Below are positions 1-6,479 of a stretch of 9,865 nucleotides of DNA, one piece after another (position 1 is the stretch's first letter; every line of letters starts with the position of its first letter). Source of the stretch: Candidatus Atribacteria bacterium. Its GTDB lineage: Bacteria; Atribacterota; Atribacteria; Atribacterales; Atribacteraceae. Where the stretch lies: assembly GCA_003561145.1 (NCBI GenBank), contig PWXL01000075.1:1-9865 (forward strand), read 5' to 3'. Under the pieces are notes generated by a model. The model was not told the DNA's origin and ran no database searches. It saw only the letters and a program-made list of their open reading frames with translations. The position numbers and the translations under genes were made by a program.

Positions 1-231
1 AGCATCGAAGCAGCCGACACCGCCGCCAAAATGGCGGAGATCTTGGTTACCGAAGTACGCCTTGCCACCGGTATGGGGGGGAAGTCATATATCAAGATAA
101 TGGGAAATATTCACGAAGTTGAAGCCGCAGTCACGGCGGCGAAAGAGGTGATTTCCCGGAAGGGTCTTTTCTGTAAAGATATTGTTATTCCTAACCCTCA
201 TCCGGATATACGGCCTTATTTCTTGTTTTAA
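1..231 (+). CDS. BMC-T trimeric microcompartment shell protein, C-terminal part (5' end outside window)
   Basis: The reading frame is open from base 1 and ends at the TAA at 229-231, so only the last 76 residues are present. They match the end of a BMC domain: an Ala-rich helix (SIEAADTAAKMAEI), the strand region with RLATGMGGKSYIKIMG, a second helix (EVEAAVTAAKEVI) and the closing VIPNPHPDI. The LATGMGGKSY segment and the IPNPHPD tail resemble the second domain of single-stacking tandem BMC-T proteins more than a one-domain BMC-H hexamer protein, but the missing N-terminus prevents proof. BMC-T trimers form shell facets, often with a larger central pore for substrates or cofactors. The gene is 82 bp upstream of the aldehyde dehydrogenase on the same strand. 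The ATG at 31 is internal to the domain and is not a likely start. Confidence 0.85.
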   Translation, partial: SIEAADTAAKMAEILVTEVRLATGMGGKSYIKIMGNIHEVEAAVTAAKEVISRKGLFCKDIVIPNPHPDIRPYFLF

Positions 232-313
232 CGGAAGATGCATTCATGTAAAAGATCGTGGGAGGATTCTCTGGGTAAGGATCTGATGGTAAATAAGCTT
301 TGAGGGGCTTCAT

Positions 314-1750
314 ATGGAAATCAAAGAAGCAGACGTCCGCTTGATTGTGGAAAAAGTGATCCATCGGCTGGGAAAAAGTCCTTTAGGTGGGGAAAATGGA
401 ACCGCAAGGGAACCCGCTGTTCCTCTGGAGGGGATATTCCCGGATGTGGAAGAGGCGGTAGAGGCTTCACGCCACGCTCAATTGGAACTCATGGAAATAC
501 CGCTTGACCGCCGCCGGGATATGGTGAGAGCAATACGGAGAGCCGTAATGCGGGAAGCGGAAAATCTTTCCAAGCTGGCCGTTGAGGAAACCGGCTTCGG
601 GCGCTGGGAGGATAAGGTGGAAAAGCATCGTCTGGTCGCCCTCAAGACACCTGGTGTCGAAGACCTGGAACCCCTTGCCTTCACCGACGAACATGGAATG
701 ACCTTGGTTGAACGTGCTCCGTACGGTGTGATTGGGGCGCTTATTCCATCTACCAATCCCACCACCACCGTGGTCAATAACGCTATCAGCATGGTTTCCG
801 GAGGGAACGCGGTGATTTTTCACCCTCACCCTGGAGCCAAGGAGTGTTCAGCACAGGCGGTGGCCTTGGTCAGCCGTTCTATTGTTGAAGCTGGAGGGCC
901 GGAAAACCTGGTCTGTGCCATAGCGAATCCTACCTTGGATACCGCTCAAACCATGATGAAACATCCGGGGGTCAAGCTCCTCGTGGTTACTGGGGGGCCG
1001 GCGGTGGTTCGAGTTGCCATGGGAAGCGGGAAAAAAGTCATTGCAGCAGGTCCGGGAAATCCTCCTTGTGTAGTCGATGAAACAGCGGATATAACCAAAG
1101 CGGGTCGGGATATTGTTCTTGGCGCCGGCTTTGATAATAACATCGTTTGTATTTGTGAGAAAGAGGTCCTCGTGGTGGCAGATGTCGCCGACCGGCTGAA
1201 GCAGGAGATAAAAAATCACGGGGGGTTTGAGCTCACCAGGCGTCAAATAGATGAAGTGACTCGTTTTGTGATTGATGAAGAGGGAGGCCCGGGGAGGGAA
1301 GGACGGCCCCGGAAAGAGTGGGTGGGAAAAAACGCCCATCACATTGCTCAAGAGATAGGTCTGGATGTCCCGGATGAAACCCGGATTCTTTTTGGTGAGG
1401 TGGATCGGGATCATCCCCTCATCTGGACGGAACAGCTTTTACCGGTGATACCTCTCGTTCGTTTTACCGATGCACAGGAAGCCATGGATTTCGCTGTGGA
1501 GTGTGAGCATGGTTTGAGGCATACTGCGATAATGCATTCCCGTAATATCGCTAACCTTTCGCGGATGGCAAGGATGATGGATTGCTCTCTTTTCGTAAAA
1601 AACGGTCCTTGCTATAGTGGTTTGGGCAAGGGAGGAGCAGGATTCACAAGCTTCACAATCGCCAGTCCTACCGGAGAAGGGCTTACCAGGGCCCGGAACT
1701 TCACCCGCGAAAGACGGTGTACTCTTGTGGATTACTTTCGAATAGTGTAA
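314..1750 (+). CDS. pduP: CoA-acylating aldehyde dehydrogenase of the BMC (PduP/EutE-like)
   Basis: This 478-residue enzyme should oxidise an aldehyde to acyl-CoA with NAD+ and CoA inside the microcompartment; next to DeoC the expected substrate is acetaldehyde. Residues 4-20 form an amphipathic helix (EADVRLIVEKVIHRLG), followed by a Gly/Pro-containing linker to about residue 40, the usual design of a PduP-type encapsulation peptide. The dehydrogenase domain starts near residue 43. Visible motifs are ERAPYGVIGALIPSTNPT (133-150), the cofactor-site VTGGPAVV (225-232), AAGPGNPPCVVD (244-255) and the catalytic-thiol segment FDNNIVCICEKEV, where Cys279 matches the catalytic Cys of PduP/EutE. The ATG is preceded by GAGGGG at 302-307. 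It starts 82 bp after the shell gene and ends 9 bp before the first vertex gene. Exact aldehyde specificity cannot be read from sequence. Confidence 0.93.
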   Translation: MEIKEADVRLIVEKVIHRLGKSPLGGENGTAREPAVPLEGIFPDVEEAVEASRHAQLELMEIPLDRRRDMVRAIRRAVMREAENLSKLAVEETGFGRWEDKVEKHRLVALKTPGVEDLEPLAFTDEHGMTLVERAPYGVIGALIPSTNPTTTVVNNAISMVSGGNAVIFHPHPGAKECSAQAVALVSRSIVEAGGPENLVCAIANPTLDTAQTMMKHPGVKLLVVTGGPAVVRVAMGSGKKVIAAGPGNPPCVVDETADITKAGRDIVLGAGFDNNIVCICEKEVLVVADVADRLKQEIKNHGGFELTRRQIDEVTRFVIDEEGGPGREGRPRKEWVGKNAHHIAQEIGLDVPDETRILFGEVDRDHPLIWTEQLLPVIPLVRFTDAQEAMDFAVECEHGLRHTAIMHSRNIANLSRMARMMDCSLFVKNGPCYSGLGKGGAGFTSFTIASPTGEGLTRARNFTRERRCTLVDYFRIV

Positions 1751-1759
1751 AGGGGAAGA

Positions 1760-2047
1760 ATGATGAAGATTGGTAGAGTGATAGGAAACGTGGTGGCCAC
1801 CCAAAAGGTGGAATCACTCTTGGGAATGAAGCTTCTCCTGGTTCAACCACTGGATGAAAACTTAGAAAAGGCGGGATCTCCTCTCATTGCATGTGATACT
1901 GTGCAGGCCGGATCAGGTGACATTGTGTTTTATGAAGGCGGGCGAGAAGCAGCCCTATCTTTTCCAAACTGGTTTAACCCTTCAGACTGCGCAGTGATGG
2001 GAATTATTGACCAGGTTAACCTGGAGCAAGGTGGGAGAACGCAATGA
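1760..2047 (+). CDS. eutN: BMC-P pentameric vertex protein (EutN/CcmL family), first copy
   Basis: A 95-residue EutN/CcmL-family protein; pentamers cap the vertices of the polyhedral shell. Family hallmarks are the N-terminal strand KIGRVIGNVVAT, the GMKLLLVQPLD strand, the DTVQAGSGDIV turn and the terminal VMGIIDQV strand. Compared with the next copy it has an insertion near residues 63-78 (ALSFPNWFNPSDCAV) and a longer tail (EQGGRTQ). Two ATG codons lie in tandem at 1760 and 1763. AGGGG at 1751-1755 fits the second slightly better, so the true protein may lack one Met. Its TGA overlaps the ATG of the second copy by four bases (ATGA), implying translational coupling. Confidence 0.93.
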   Translation: MMKIGRVIGNVVATQKVESLLGMKLLLVQPLDENLEKAGSPLIACDTVQAGSGDIVFYEGGREAALSFPNWFNPSDCAVMGIIDQVNLEQGGRTQ

Positions 2048-2310
2048 TCCTGGCACAAGTAATGGGGAATGTGGTATCCACCACGAAACTTTCTGTCCTG
2101 CGGGGAATGAAGATCCTGATAGTACAGCCCCTGGATGGAGATACAAAAGCGAAAGGGCAATCTTTCCTTGCATTTGATACAGTCCAGGCTGGAGCAGGCG
2201 ACGTGGTACTCGTTATGGACGAGGGTAATTCGTCCCGGATGATTCTTGATGAACCACAAGCCCCCATTCGAACGGTGGTTGTGGGAATCGTAGATGATAT
2301 TGAGCGATAG
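2044..2310 (+). CDS. eutN: BMC-P pentameric vertex protein (EutN/CcmL family), second copy
   Basis: An 88-residue paralogue of the preceding vertex protein. It shows the same ordered motifs: AQVMGNVVSTTK, GMKILIVQPLDG, FDTVQAGAGDVVLV and the final VVVGIVDDI. It is close to the minimal EutN length and lacks the insertion of copy 1. It starts inside the stop of copy 1 (ATGA), with GGTGGGAG at 2030-2037 as ribosome-binding site within the upstream coding sequence. It ends 19 bp before the isomerase-like gene. Two BMC-P genes in a row are common in BMC loci; the copies may occupy different vertices or tune shell closure, which sequence alone cannot tell. Confidence 0.93.
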   Translation: MILAQVMGNVVSTTKLSVLRGMKILIVQPLDGDTKAKGQSFLAFDTVQAGAGDVVLVMDEGNSSRMILDEPQAPIRTVVVGIVDDIER

Positions 2311-2329
2311 GCCGAAAGGGTAAGAAATC

Positions 2330-2890
2330 ATGCCGGAAAAAGATTATTCTCGGATTGTTCGGAATGTGGTGGGAGGGCTGCATACATTAGGAGTGACTGA
2401 AAAAGACACCCCTCATCCTATTAATCAACGGGATCATGTCTTTCGAGTGGCGATTGGATCTGATCACGGGGGATTTGAAGCAAAGGAAATCCTGAAAGGG
2501 TTTCTAGGAGGGTTGGGTTATCGGGTGCAGGATGTCGGCACTTTCAGCAAAGATAGTGTCGATTATCCTGACTTTGCCTTGAAGGTGGCCCTTAAGGTGG
2601 CCCGGGGAGAATGTGAGCGCGGGATTATGGTTGATGGCGCGGGAATAGGTTCGTGCATGGTGTGCAATAAAGTACGTGGAATACGGGCGGCACTATGTTA
2701 CGACCGGCGGACTATAATCAACAGCCGGGAACATAACAATGCCAATATTCTTACCTTGGGTGGGCCTTTACATTCTCCGGATGAATTATGTGAACTTACT
2801 AAACTATGGATGGAAACAAGGTTTGGCGGGGGAAGACACTGGCCTCGGATCAACAAGATGATGGCGGTGGAGAGGGAGAGGAGTAGATAG
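2330..2890 (+). CDS. rpiB: RpiB/LacAB-family sugar-phosphate isomerase homologue with altered active site and N-terminal targeting extension
   Basis: Residues 38-180 match the RpiB/LacAB fold: VAIGSDHGGFEAKE (40-53), the DYPDFA motif (78-83), a nucleotide-fold-like loop VDGAGIGS (101-108), NKVRGIRAALCYD (113-125) and SREHNNANIL (132-141). E. coli RpiB uses Cys66 of CGTGIG as the proton-transfer base and His99 to open the sugar ring. Here the Cys position is Asp102 and the following Thr is Ala104, while His135 keeps the ring-opening His and Asp45/His46 are present. Mycobacterial RpiB lacks the Cys but uses a Glu five to six residues further on; that position is Ser108 here. About 37 extra N-terminal residues include DYSRIVRNVVGGLHTLG, a probable encapsulation helix. 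The start has only a weak AAAGGG upstream; that extension is the reason to prefer it over a later start. Family is clear, reaction is not. Confidence 0.88.
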   Translation: MPEKDYSRIVRNVVGGLHTLGVTEKDTPHPINQRDHVFRVAIGSDHGGFEAKEILKGFLGGLGYRVQDVGTFSKDSVDYPDFALKVALKVARGECERGIMVDGAGIGSCMVCNKVRGIRAALCYDRRTIINSREHNNANILTLGGPLHSPDELCELTKLWMETRFGGGRHWPRINKMMAVERERSR

Positions 2891-2934
2891 GTTTTGATGA
2901 AAAATTATATCATTAAAAGAAGAGGTTTCCAACC

Positions 2935-3714
2935 ATGAACCAGGAAGAGTTGATTGAACGGATTACCCGGGAAGTTCTCAGCAAACTCCGGAATGTTCCA
3001 CTCTCGGGGGACGGGAAAGGCGACGGCGGCCCCCGGTTGAGGGAGGAAGGGCGGCCGGCCCTGGCACCGGCGGATCTTGCCCCGTATATCGACCATACCC
3101 TCTTGAAACCCGATGCCTGTGTTTCTATGGTGGAAAAGCTATGTGAAGAAGCAGTGCAATATCGTTTTTTCTCGGTGTGTATCAATCCTTATTGGGTCTC
3201 CTATTGTGCCAGAAAACTGCGGGGGACAGGGGTCAAAGTCTGCACGGTGGCCGGGTTTCCACTAGGTGCGAGTGAGAGCCGGAGTAAGGCCTTTGAAGCT
3301 CGAAACGCTATTGAAAATGGGGCTGACGAAATAGATATGGTGATCAACGTGGGTGCCTTGAGATCCAAAGACATGAAGGTGGTTGAGGAAGATCTCCGGG
3401 CGGTAAAGCGGGCATGCCGCTCTACCACTGTCACCAAGGCAATTATCGAAGCCTTCTTGTTGTCTGACGAGGAGAAAGTGTCGATTTCGGAATTGATCAA
3501 AAAAGCAGGGTACGATTTCGTTAAAACCTCCACTGGATTTGCCGGGGGAGGAGCGACGGCTCATGATATAGCCCTTATACGGAGAACTGTAGGACCCAAG
3601 ATGGGAATCAAGGCTGCCGGTGGAATCCGTTCTTATGAGGATGCCAGGATCATGGTTCAATCGGGCGCCACCCGCTTGGGAACCAGCTCATCGGTGAAAA
3701 TTGTGAATGGTTGA
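2935..3714 (+). CDS. deoC: Deoxyribose-phosphate aldolase (DERA), BMC-targeted
   Basis: Class I aldolase that reversibly splits 2-deoxy-D-ribose 5-phosphate into acetaldehyde and glyceraldehyde 3-phosphate. The TIM-barrel domain begins near residue 47 (LAPYIDHTLLKPDA). The Schiff-base lysine is Lys197 in DFVKTSTGFAGGGAT; Asp134 in ADEIDMVINVGAL and Lys226 in MGIKAAGGIR match the other catalytic residues of E. coli DeoC (Asp102, Lys201). Phosphate-binding GTSSS lies at 249-253. Residues 1-20 (MNQEELIERITREVLSKLRN) form a strongly amphipathic helix joined by a Gly/Pro/Arg-rich linker (21-45) that ordinary DeoC lacks; this is a typical encapsulation signal. AAGAGG precedes the ATG. It is the only carbon-carbon cleaving enzyme visible, so it is probably the signature enzyme that makes the toxic, volatile aldehyde kept inside the shell. 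Confidence 0.95.
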   Translation: MNQEELIERITREVLSKLRNVPLSGDGKGDGGPRLREEGRPALAPADLAPYIDHTLLKPDACVSMVEKLCEEAVQYRFFSVCINPYWVSYCARKLRGTGVKVCTVAGFPLGASESRSKAFEARNAIENGADEIDMVINVGALRSKDMKVVEEDLRAVKRACRSTTVTKAIIEAFLLSDEEKVSISELIKKAGYDFVKTSTGFAGGGATAHDIALIRRTVGPKMGIKAAGGIRSYEDARIMVQSGATRLGTSSSVKIVNG

Positions 3715-3735
3715 AGAAAAAACGGGAGAAGAAAG

Positions 3736-4404
3736 ATGAGTGTAACGGAAACCCAGGCATGGGATGAAGTCATCAGGCTGGTTGTCGAGGCGGTATGCCG
3801 GGAAGTTGGCACGATTGATTCTCTTCCCGATCACACATTATCTATTCCGTTGGAAGTTTCCAACCGGCACTGCCACCTGACCAGGGAAACCTTTGAGGCC
3901 TTATTTGGAACAGGTCAGCAGCTGACGCCCATCAGGTGGCTGTCACAACCAAGTGAGTTTGCCTGTAAAGAGAATGTTACTGTTATCAGTTCCAGCATGC
4001 GGGTCCTGGAGGGAGTACGGATTGTGGGTCCCTATCGAAAGTACGATCAAGTGGAACTATCCCTCACCGACGGGTTTCATTTAGGACTGGATCTCCCCAC
4101 TCGTCTCACCGGAGACCTGGAAGATTCACCTCCCATTACCCTGGCAGGTCCGCAAAGGGCGATAACCCTCAAAGAAGGGGCCATCCGGGCAGCCCGTCAT
4201 GTGCATATGTCTAGCAGTGATGCCGAGCGTTTTCGGCTGAGAGACGGAGAAAAGATTGATATTGAAGTATTCGGCCCCAATGAGCTGGTTTTCCGCCAGG
4301 TGGTGGTAAGGGTTACTTCTCAGGGGAAGTTAGCCTGCCATATTAATACGGATGAGGCCAATGCCGCTGGTATAAGGGGAACAGGTTATGGGCGGATTGT
4401 ATGA
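3736..4404 (+). CDS. pduL: PduL-type phosphate acyltransferase (phosphotransacylase)
   Basis: A 222-residue PduL, the BMC phosphotransacylase unrelated to Pta, which converts acyl-CoA plus phosphate to acyl-phosphate and frees CoA inside the shell. Two beta-barrel halves each show the metal-binding His pairs: VSNRHCHLT (His45, His47) and AARHVHMSSSDA (His155, His157). INTDEANAAG follows a further His at 202. E79 in CKEN may be the Glu zinc ligand. Residues 6-25 (TQAWDEVIRLVVEAVCREVG) are an amphipathic encapsulation-peptide-like extension ahead of the core, which starts near residue 36. GGGAG at 3724-3728 supports the ATG. It lies 21 bp after deoC and is the last gene of the tight operon. With acetyl-CoA as substrate it would give acetyl-phosphate for ATP synthesis by an acetate kinase not seen here. 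Confidence 0.95.
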   Translation: MSVTETQAWDEVIRLVVEAVCREVGTIDSLPDHTLSIPLEVSNRHCHLTRETFEALFGTGQQLTPIRWLSQPSEFACKENVTVISSSMRVLEGVRIVGPYRKYDQVELSLTDGFHLGLDLPTRLTGDLEDSPPITLAGPQRAITLKEGAIRAARHVHMSSSDAERFRLRDGEKIDIEVFGPNELVFRQVVVRVTSQGKLACHINTDEANAAGIRGTGYGRIV

Positions 4405-4689
4405 TGAATCCATATTGTAAATCTTATTAGGCCAAGTATTTACCCTCAGAAGGCTTCATTATCATATCGATACTAAACGACTCTTTTCCGAATTTTGGGG
4501 GCAAAGATTGAGTCATCCCCAGCTCTTCCTTTGAATATTTTTGAGTTAAAAAACCGATAGGAGAAACAAAGAATGTCTCAGATACATTCTATCACAGACT
4601 TTTAGGATTCAGGTGGTGGAGGTGCGAAGATCTTCCCGGAGAAAAAGATACCCTCCACGTTGTACAAGCTGGATTGAAAGGAGATAAAG
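4405..4689. other. Intergenic gap between BMC operon and sugar kinase
   Basis: This 285-bp stretch has no convincing gene and no hairpin-plus-T-run terminator after pduL. It holds a weak candidate promoter (4508-4536) and a 10-residue reading frame at 4573-4605 preceded by AGGAG at 4558-4562. A perfect 10-bp palindrome GAAGATCTTC lies near 4626-4635, and short inverted arms TGGAGG / CCTCCA surround it. The break in otherwise 0-25 bp spacing suggests that the kinase can be transcribed separately from the BMC genes. Confidence 0.5.
4508..4536 (+). promoter_or_regulatory. Weak sigma70-like promoter candidate for the sugar kinase
   Basis: TTGAGT (4508-4513) and TTGAAT (4531-4536) are separated by exactly 17 bp and each matches the consensus hexamers at four of six positions. 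It would start transcription about 150 bp before the kinase. The -35 overlaps TTGAGTCATC, nearly identical to the TTGACTCATC/G repeats upstream of the ABC operon. The match is modest and could be chance in AT-rich DNA. Confidence 0.25.
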
Positions 4690-4692
4690 GTG

Positions 4693-5637
4693 ATGGTGAG
4701 ACCTACAATCGCCATGGTTGGTAGCAACATGATGGATCTTATTACTTATTATGAAGATAACTTGCCTCGTATTGGGGAGACCATTTTCGGGAAAGATTTT
4801 GAAATAGGCTTCGGAGGGAAAGGGGCAAACCAGGCTGTGGCAGCTTCCAGGCTCGGTGCGGAAGTGGAGGTTGTTACCGCGGTGGGTGATGACCTTTTCG
4901 GCCCCCTGGTGATAGAGAACTTTCGAAAATATGACATCAACACTGACTTCATTAAAACGGTGGAGGGCAGATCAAGCGGAGTGGCGCCTATATTTGTCGA
5001 CCAAGGGGGAAGGAACAGTATTTTCATCATTCCCGGTGCCAATTCTCACCTGGAAGCGGAAGATGTTACAAAGGCCCGTAACAGTTTATCTCGGGCTTCC
5101 TTTTTGTTGCTTCAGCTTGAAATACAGCTGGAGACCGTTTACTTTTCCATCGATCTGGCCAGGGAGCTGGGATTGAAAGTGATCCTGAACCCCGCTCCGG
5201 GCAGGAAGCTGGAATGGGAAAAAATACGGAACTTATTTCTTTTGGTGCCGAATGAGACGGAATTGGAAACCATCACCGGGGTGACGGTCAGAACAACGGA
5301 AGATATCAAAAAGGGGATATCTCTCCTGATGGAGCGGGGAGTAGAAAATGTTCTGGTTACCCTGGGGGAAAAGGGAGCCCTTTTAGCCACCGGCGGTGGT
5401 TTTGCCGATTTTCCGGCTTACCGAGTGGAGGCGGTAGACACGACAGGGGCGGGGGATGCCTTTCTGGGAGCTTTGGCCACTTTTCTGGGAGAAGGGAAAA
5501 CGCTGGAAGAGAGTATCGATGGAGCATGCGCCTATGCCGCTTTATCAACCACCCGGCGGGGTACCCAGAAGTCCTTTGCCGGCCGGGAGGAATTTGAGGA
5601 GTGGTATTTTCAAAAGAAAGCCGGGAAAGGGAGGTAA
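4693..5637 (+). CDS. deoK: PfkB-family sugar kinase, probable deoxyribokinase (ribokinase-like)
   Basis: A 314-residue ribokinase-family protein that should phosphorylate a pentose at O5 with ATP. It has both PfkB signatures: GGKGANQAVA (41-50) and DTTGAGDAF (249-257), with catalytic base Asp255, plus NPAPG (166-170) and PNETE (186-190). The substrate loop reads GSNMMDLITY. E. coli RbsK has GSINADHI there, with Asn14 and Asp16 touching the sugar hydroxyls; here Met13 replaces the Asn and Asp15 is kept. GSNM-DLITY, SSGVAPIFV and LQLEIQLETVY closely resemble Salmonella deoxyribokinase as I recall it. A GTG at 4690 is in frame, but AAAGGAGA at 4677-4684 is better spaced for the ATG at 4693. There is no N-terminal targeting helix, so it is probably cytosolic and feeds deoxyribose 5-phosphate to the BMC. 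Ribose or other pentoses remain possible substrates. Confidence 0.9.
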   Translation: MVRPTIAMVGSNMMDLITYYEDNLPRIGETIFGKDFEIGFGGKGANQAVAASRLGAEVEVVTAVGDDLFGPLVIENFRKYDINTDFIKTVEGRSSGVAPIFVDQGGRNSIFIIPGANSHLEAEDVTKARNSLSRASFLLLQLEIQLETVYFSIDLARELGLKVILNPAPGRKLEWEKIRNLFLLVPNETELETITGVTVRTTEDIKKGISLLMERGVENVLVTLGEKGALLATGGGFADFPAYRVEAVDTTGAGDAFLGALATFLGEGKTLEESIDGACAYAALSTTRRGTQKSFAGREEFEEWYFQKKAGKGR

Positions 5638-5654
5638 CCGTTCTTCTGACTGTC

Positions 5655-6479
5655 TCAACCTTTTACCGCCCCCAGGGTCAGACCCCGCACCAGGAATCTC
5701 TGTAGTACAAAGGCCAAGAGTATAATTGGTACGCTGGCCAGCGTTGCTACGGCAGATATTTCTGCCCAAAGGATTTCATGCCCCCCGATCATACCGGCAA
5801 TGTTTACCGTGACCGGGACAACTCGTGAACGACCTAATATGAGGGCAAAAATAAACTCGTTCCAGGAAAACATGAAACAAAAAAGGGCGGTGGCCACTAA
5901 CCCCGGGCTGACCAGTGGCAGGGCAATACGGGTAAAGGCTCCCAATCTGCTGCAACCGTCTACTAAAGCCGCTTCTTCCAGCTCTTTGGGCAGTTCTTCG
6001 AAAAAGCCTTTCATCAACCAAACCACGAAAGGTAAGTTAATGATGGAGTAAGTTAAAATCAAGGCTTCATAGGTATCGAGCAATCGTAAAAACCGGAAAA
6101 AGAGAAAAAGTGGTAAGAGTGAGGCCACCGGCGGCAACATCCGTATGGAGAGAATCCAGAAAGCGAAATTATCTCCCCCGATACGAAAACGAGCAATGGA
6201 ATAAGCAGCCAAGGAACCCAATATTACAGAAATTGCAGTGGTGGAAAGAGTAATGATCAAGCTGTCCTGTATGCCCTTGGCTCCCCCGATAGCCAATCCA
6301 TGCTGATAGTATTCGAAGCTGAAGGTGCTGGATATAAAAACCGGCGGGTAAGTGAAATATTCGCCCCGGTCCTTGAATGAGGTCAGAACGTTCCATATAA
6401 TGGGACTTAAAAAGAACAACAACAAGATGGCCAGGCCAAAGAAAACCAGAATATTGACCCCGTTTTTTCTATACCTCAC
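5655..6479 (-). CDS. Carbohydrate ABC transporter permease, MalG/UgpE-type (CUT1)
   Basis: About 274 residues with six predicted membrane segments; the first is the hydrophobic run ILVFFGLAILLLFFLSPIIW. The cytoplasmic EAA loop that docks the ATPase is EEAALVDGCSRLGAFTRIALP, typical of the MalG-type partner of CUT1 sugar importers. An in-frame TTG at 6500 would add seven residues, but the GTG at 6479 is preferred. It overlaps the stop of the other permease as GTGA and has GGAGG about 8 bases upstream. The gene ends 17 bp from the convergent kinase. No ATPase gene is present, as is common in CUT1 operons that borrow a shared MsmK/MalK-like ATPase. Substrate is inferred from context as a pentose or deoxypentose. 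Confidence 0.9.
   Translation of the reverse strand: MRYRKNGVNILVFFGLAILLLFFLSPIIWNVLTSFKDRGEYFTYPPVFISSTFSFEYYQHGLAIGGAKGIQDSLIITLSTTAISVILGSLAAYSIARFRIGGDNFAFWILSIRMLPPVASLLPLFLFFRFLRLLDTYEALILTYSIINLPFVVWLMKGFFEELPKELEEAALVDGCSRLGAFTRIALPLVSPGLVATALFCFMFSWNEFIFALILGRSRVVPVTVNIAGMIGGHEILWAEISAVATLASVPIILLAFVLQRFLVRGLTLGAVKG

Noticed and set aside
238..303. A 21-codon frame between the shell gene and the aldehyde dehydrogenase
   Set aside because: It has no good ribosome-binding site and no recognisable motif, and is of a length expected by chance.
467..829. Minus-strand open frames of 104-188 codons opposite the aldehyde dehydrogenase gene (467-1414)
   Set aside because: They are antisense shadows of a clearly conserved enzyme and show no domain of their own.
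4573..4605. A 10-residue frame (MSQIHSITDF) preceded by AGGAG, possible leader peptide
   Set aside because: It has no run of regulatory codons and no attenuator hairpins after it, and the ribosome-binding-like sequence is 10 or more bases away. It is noted only in the intergenic entry.
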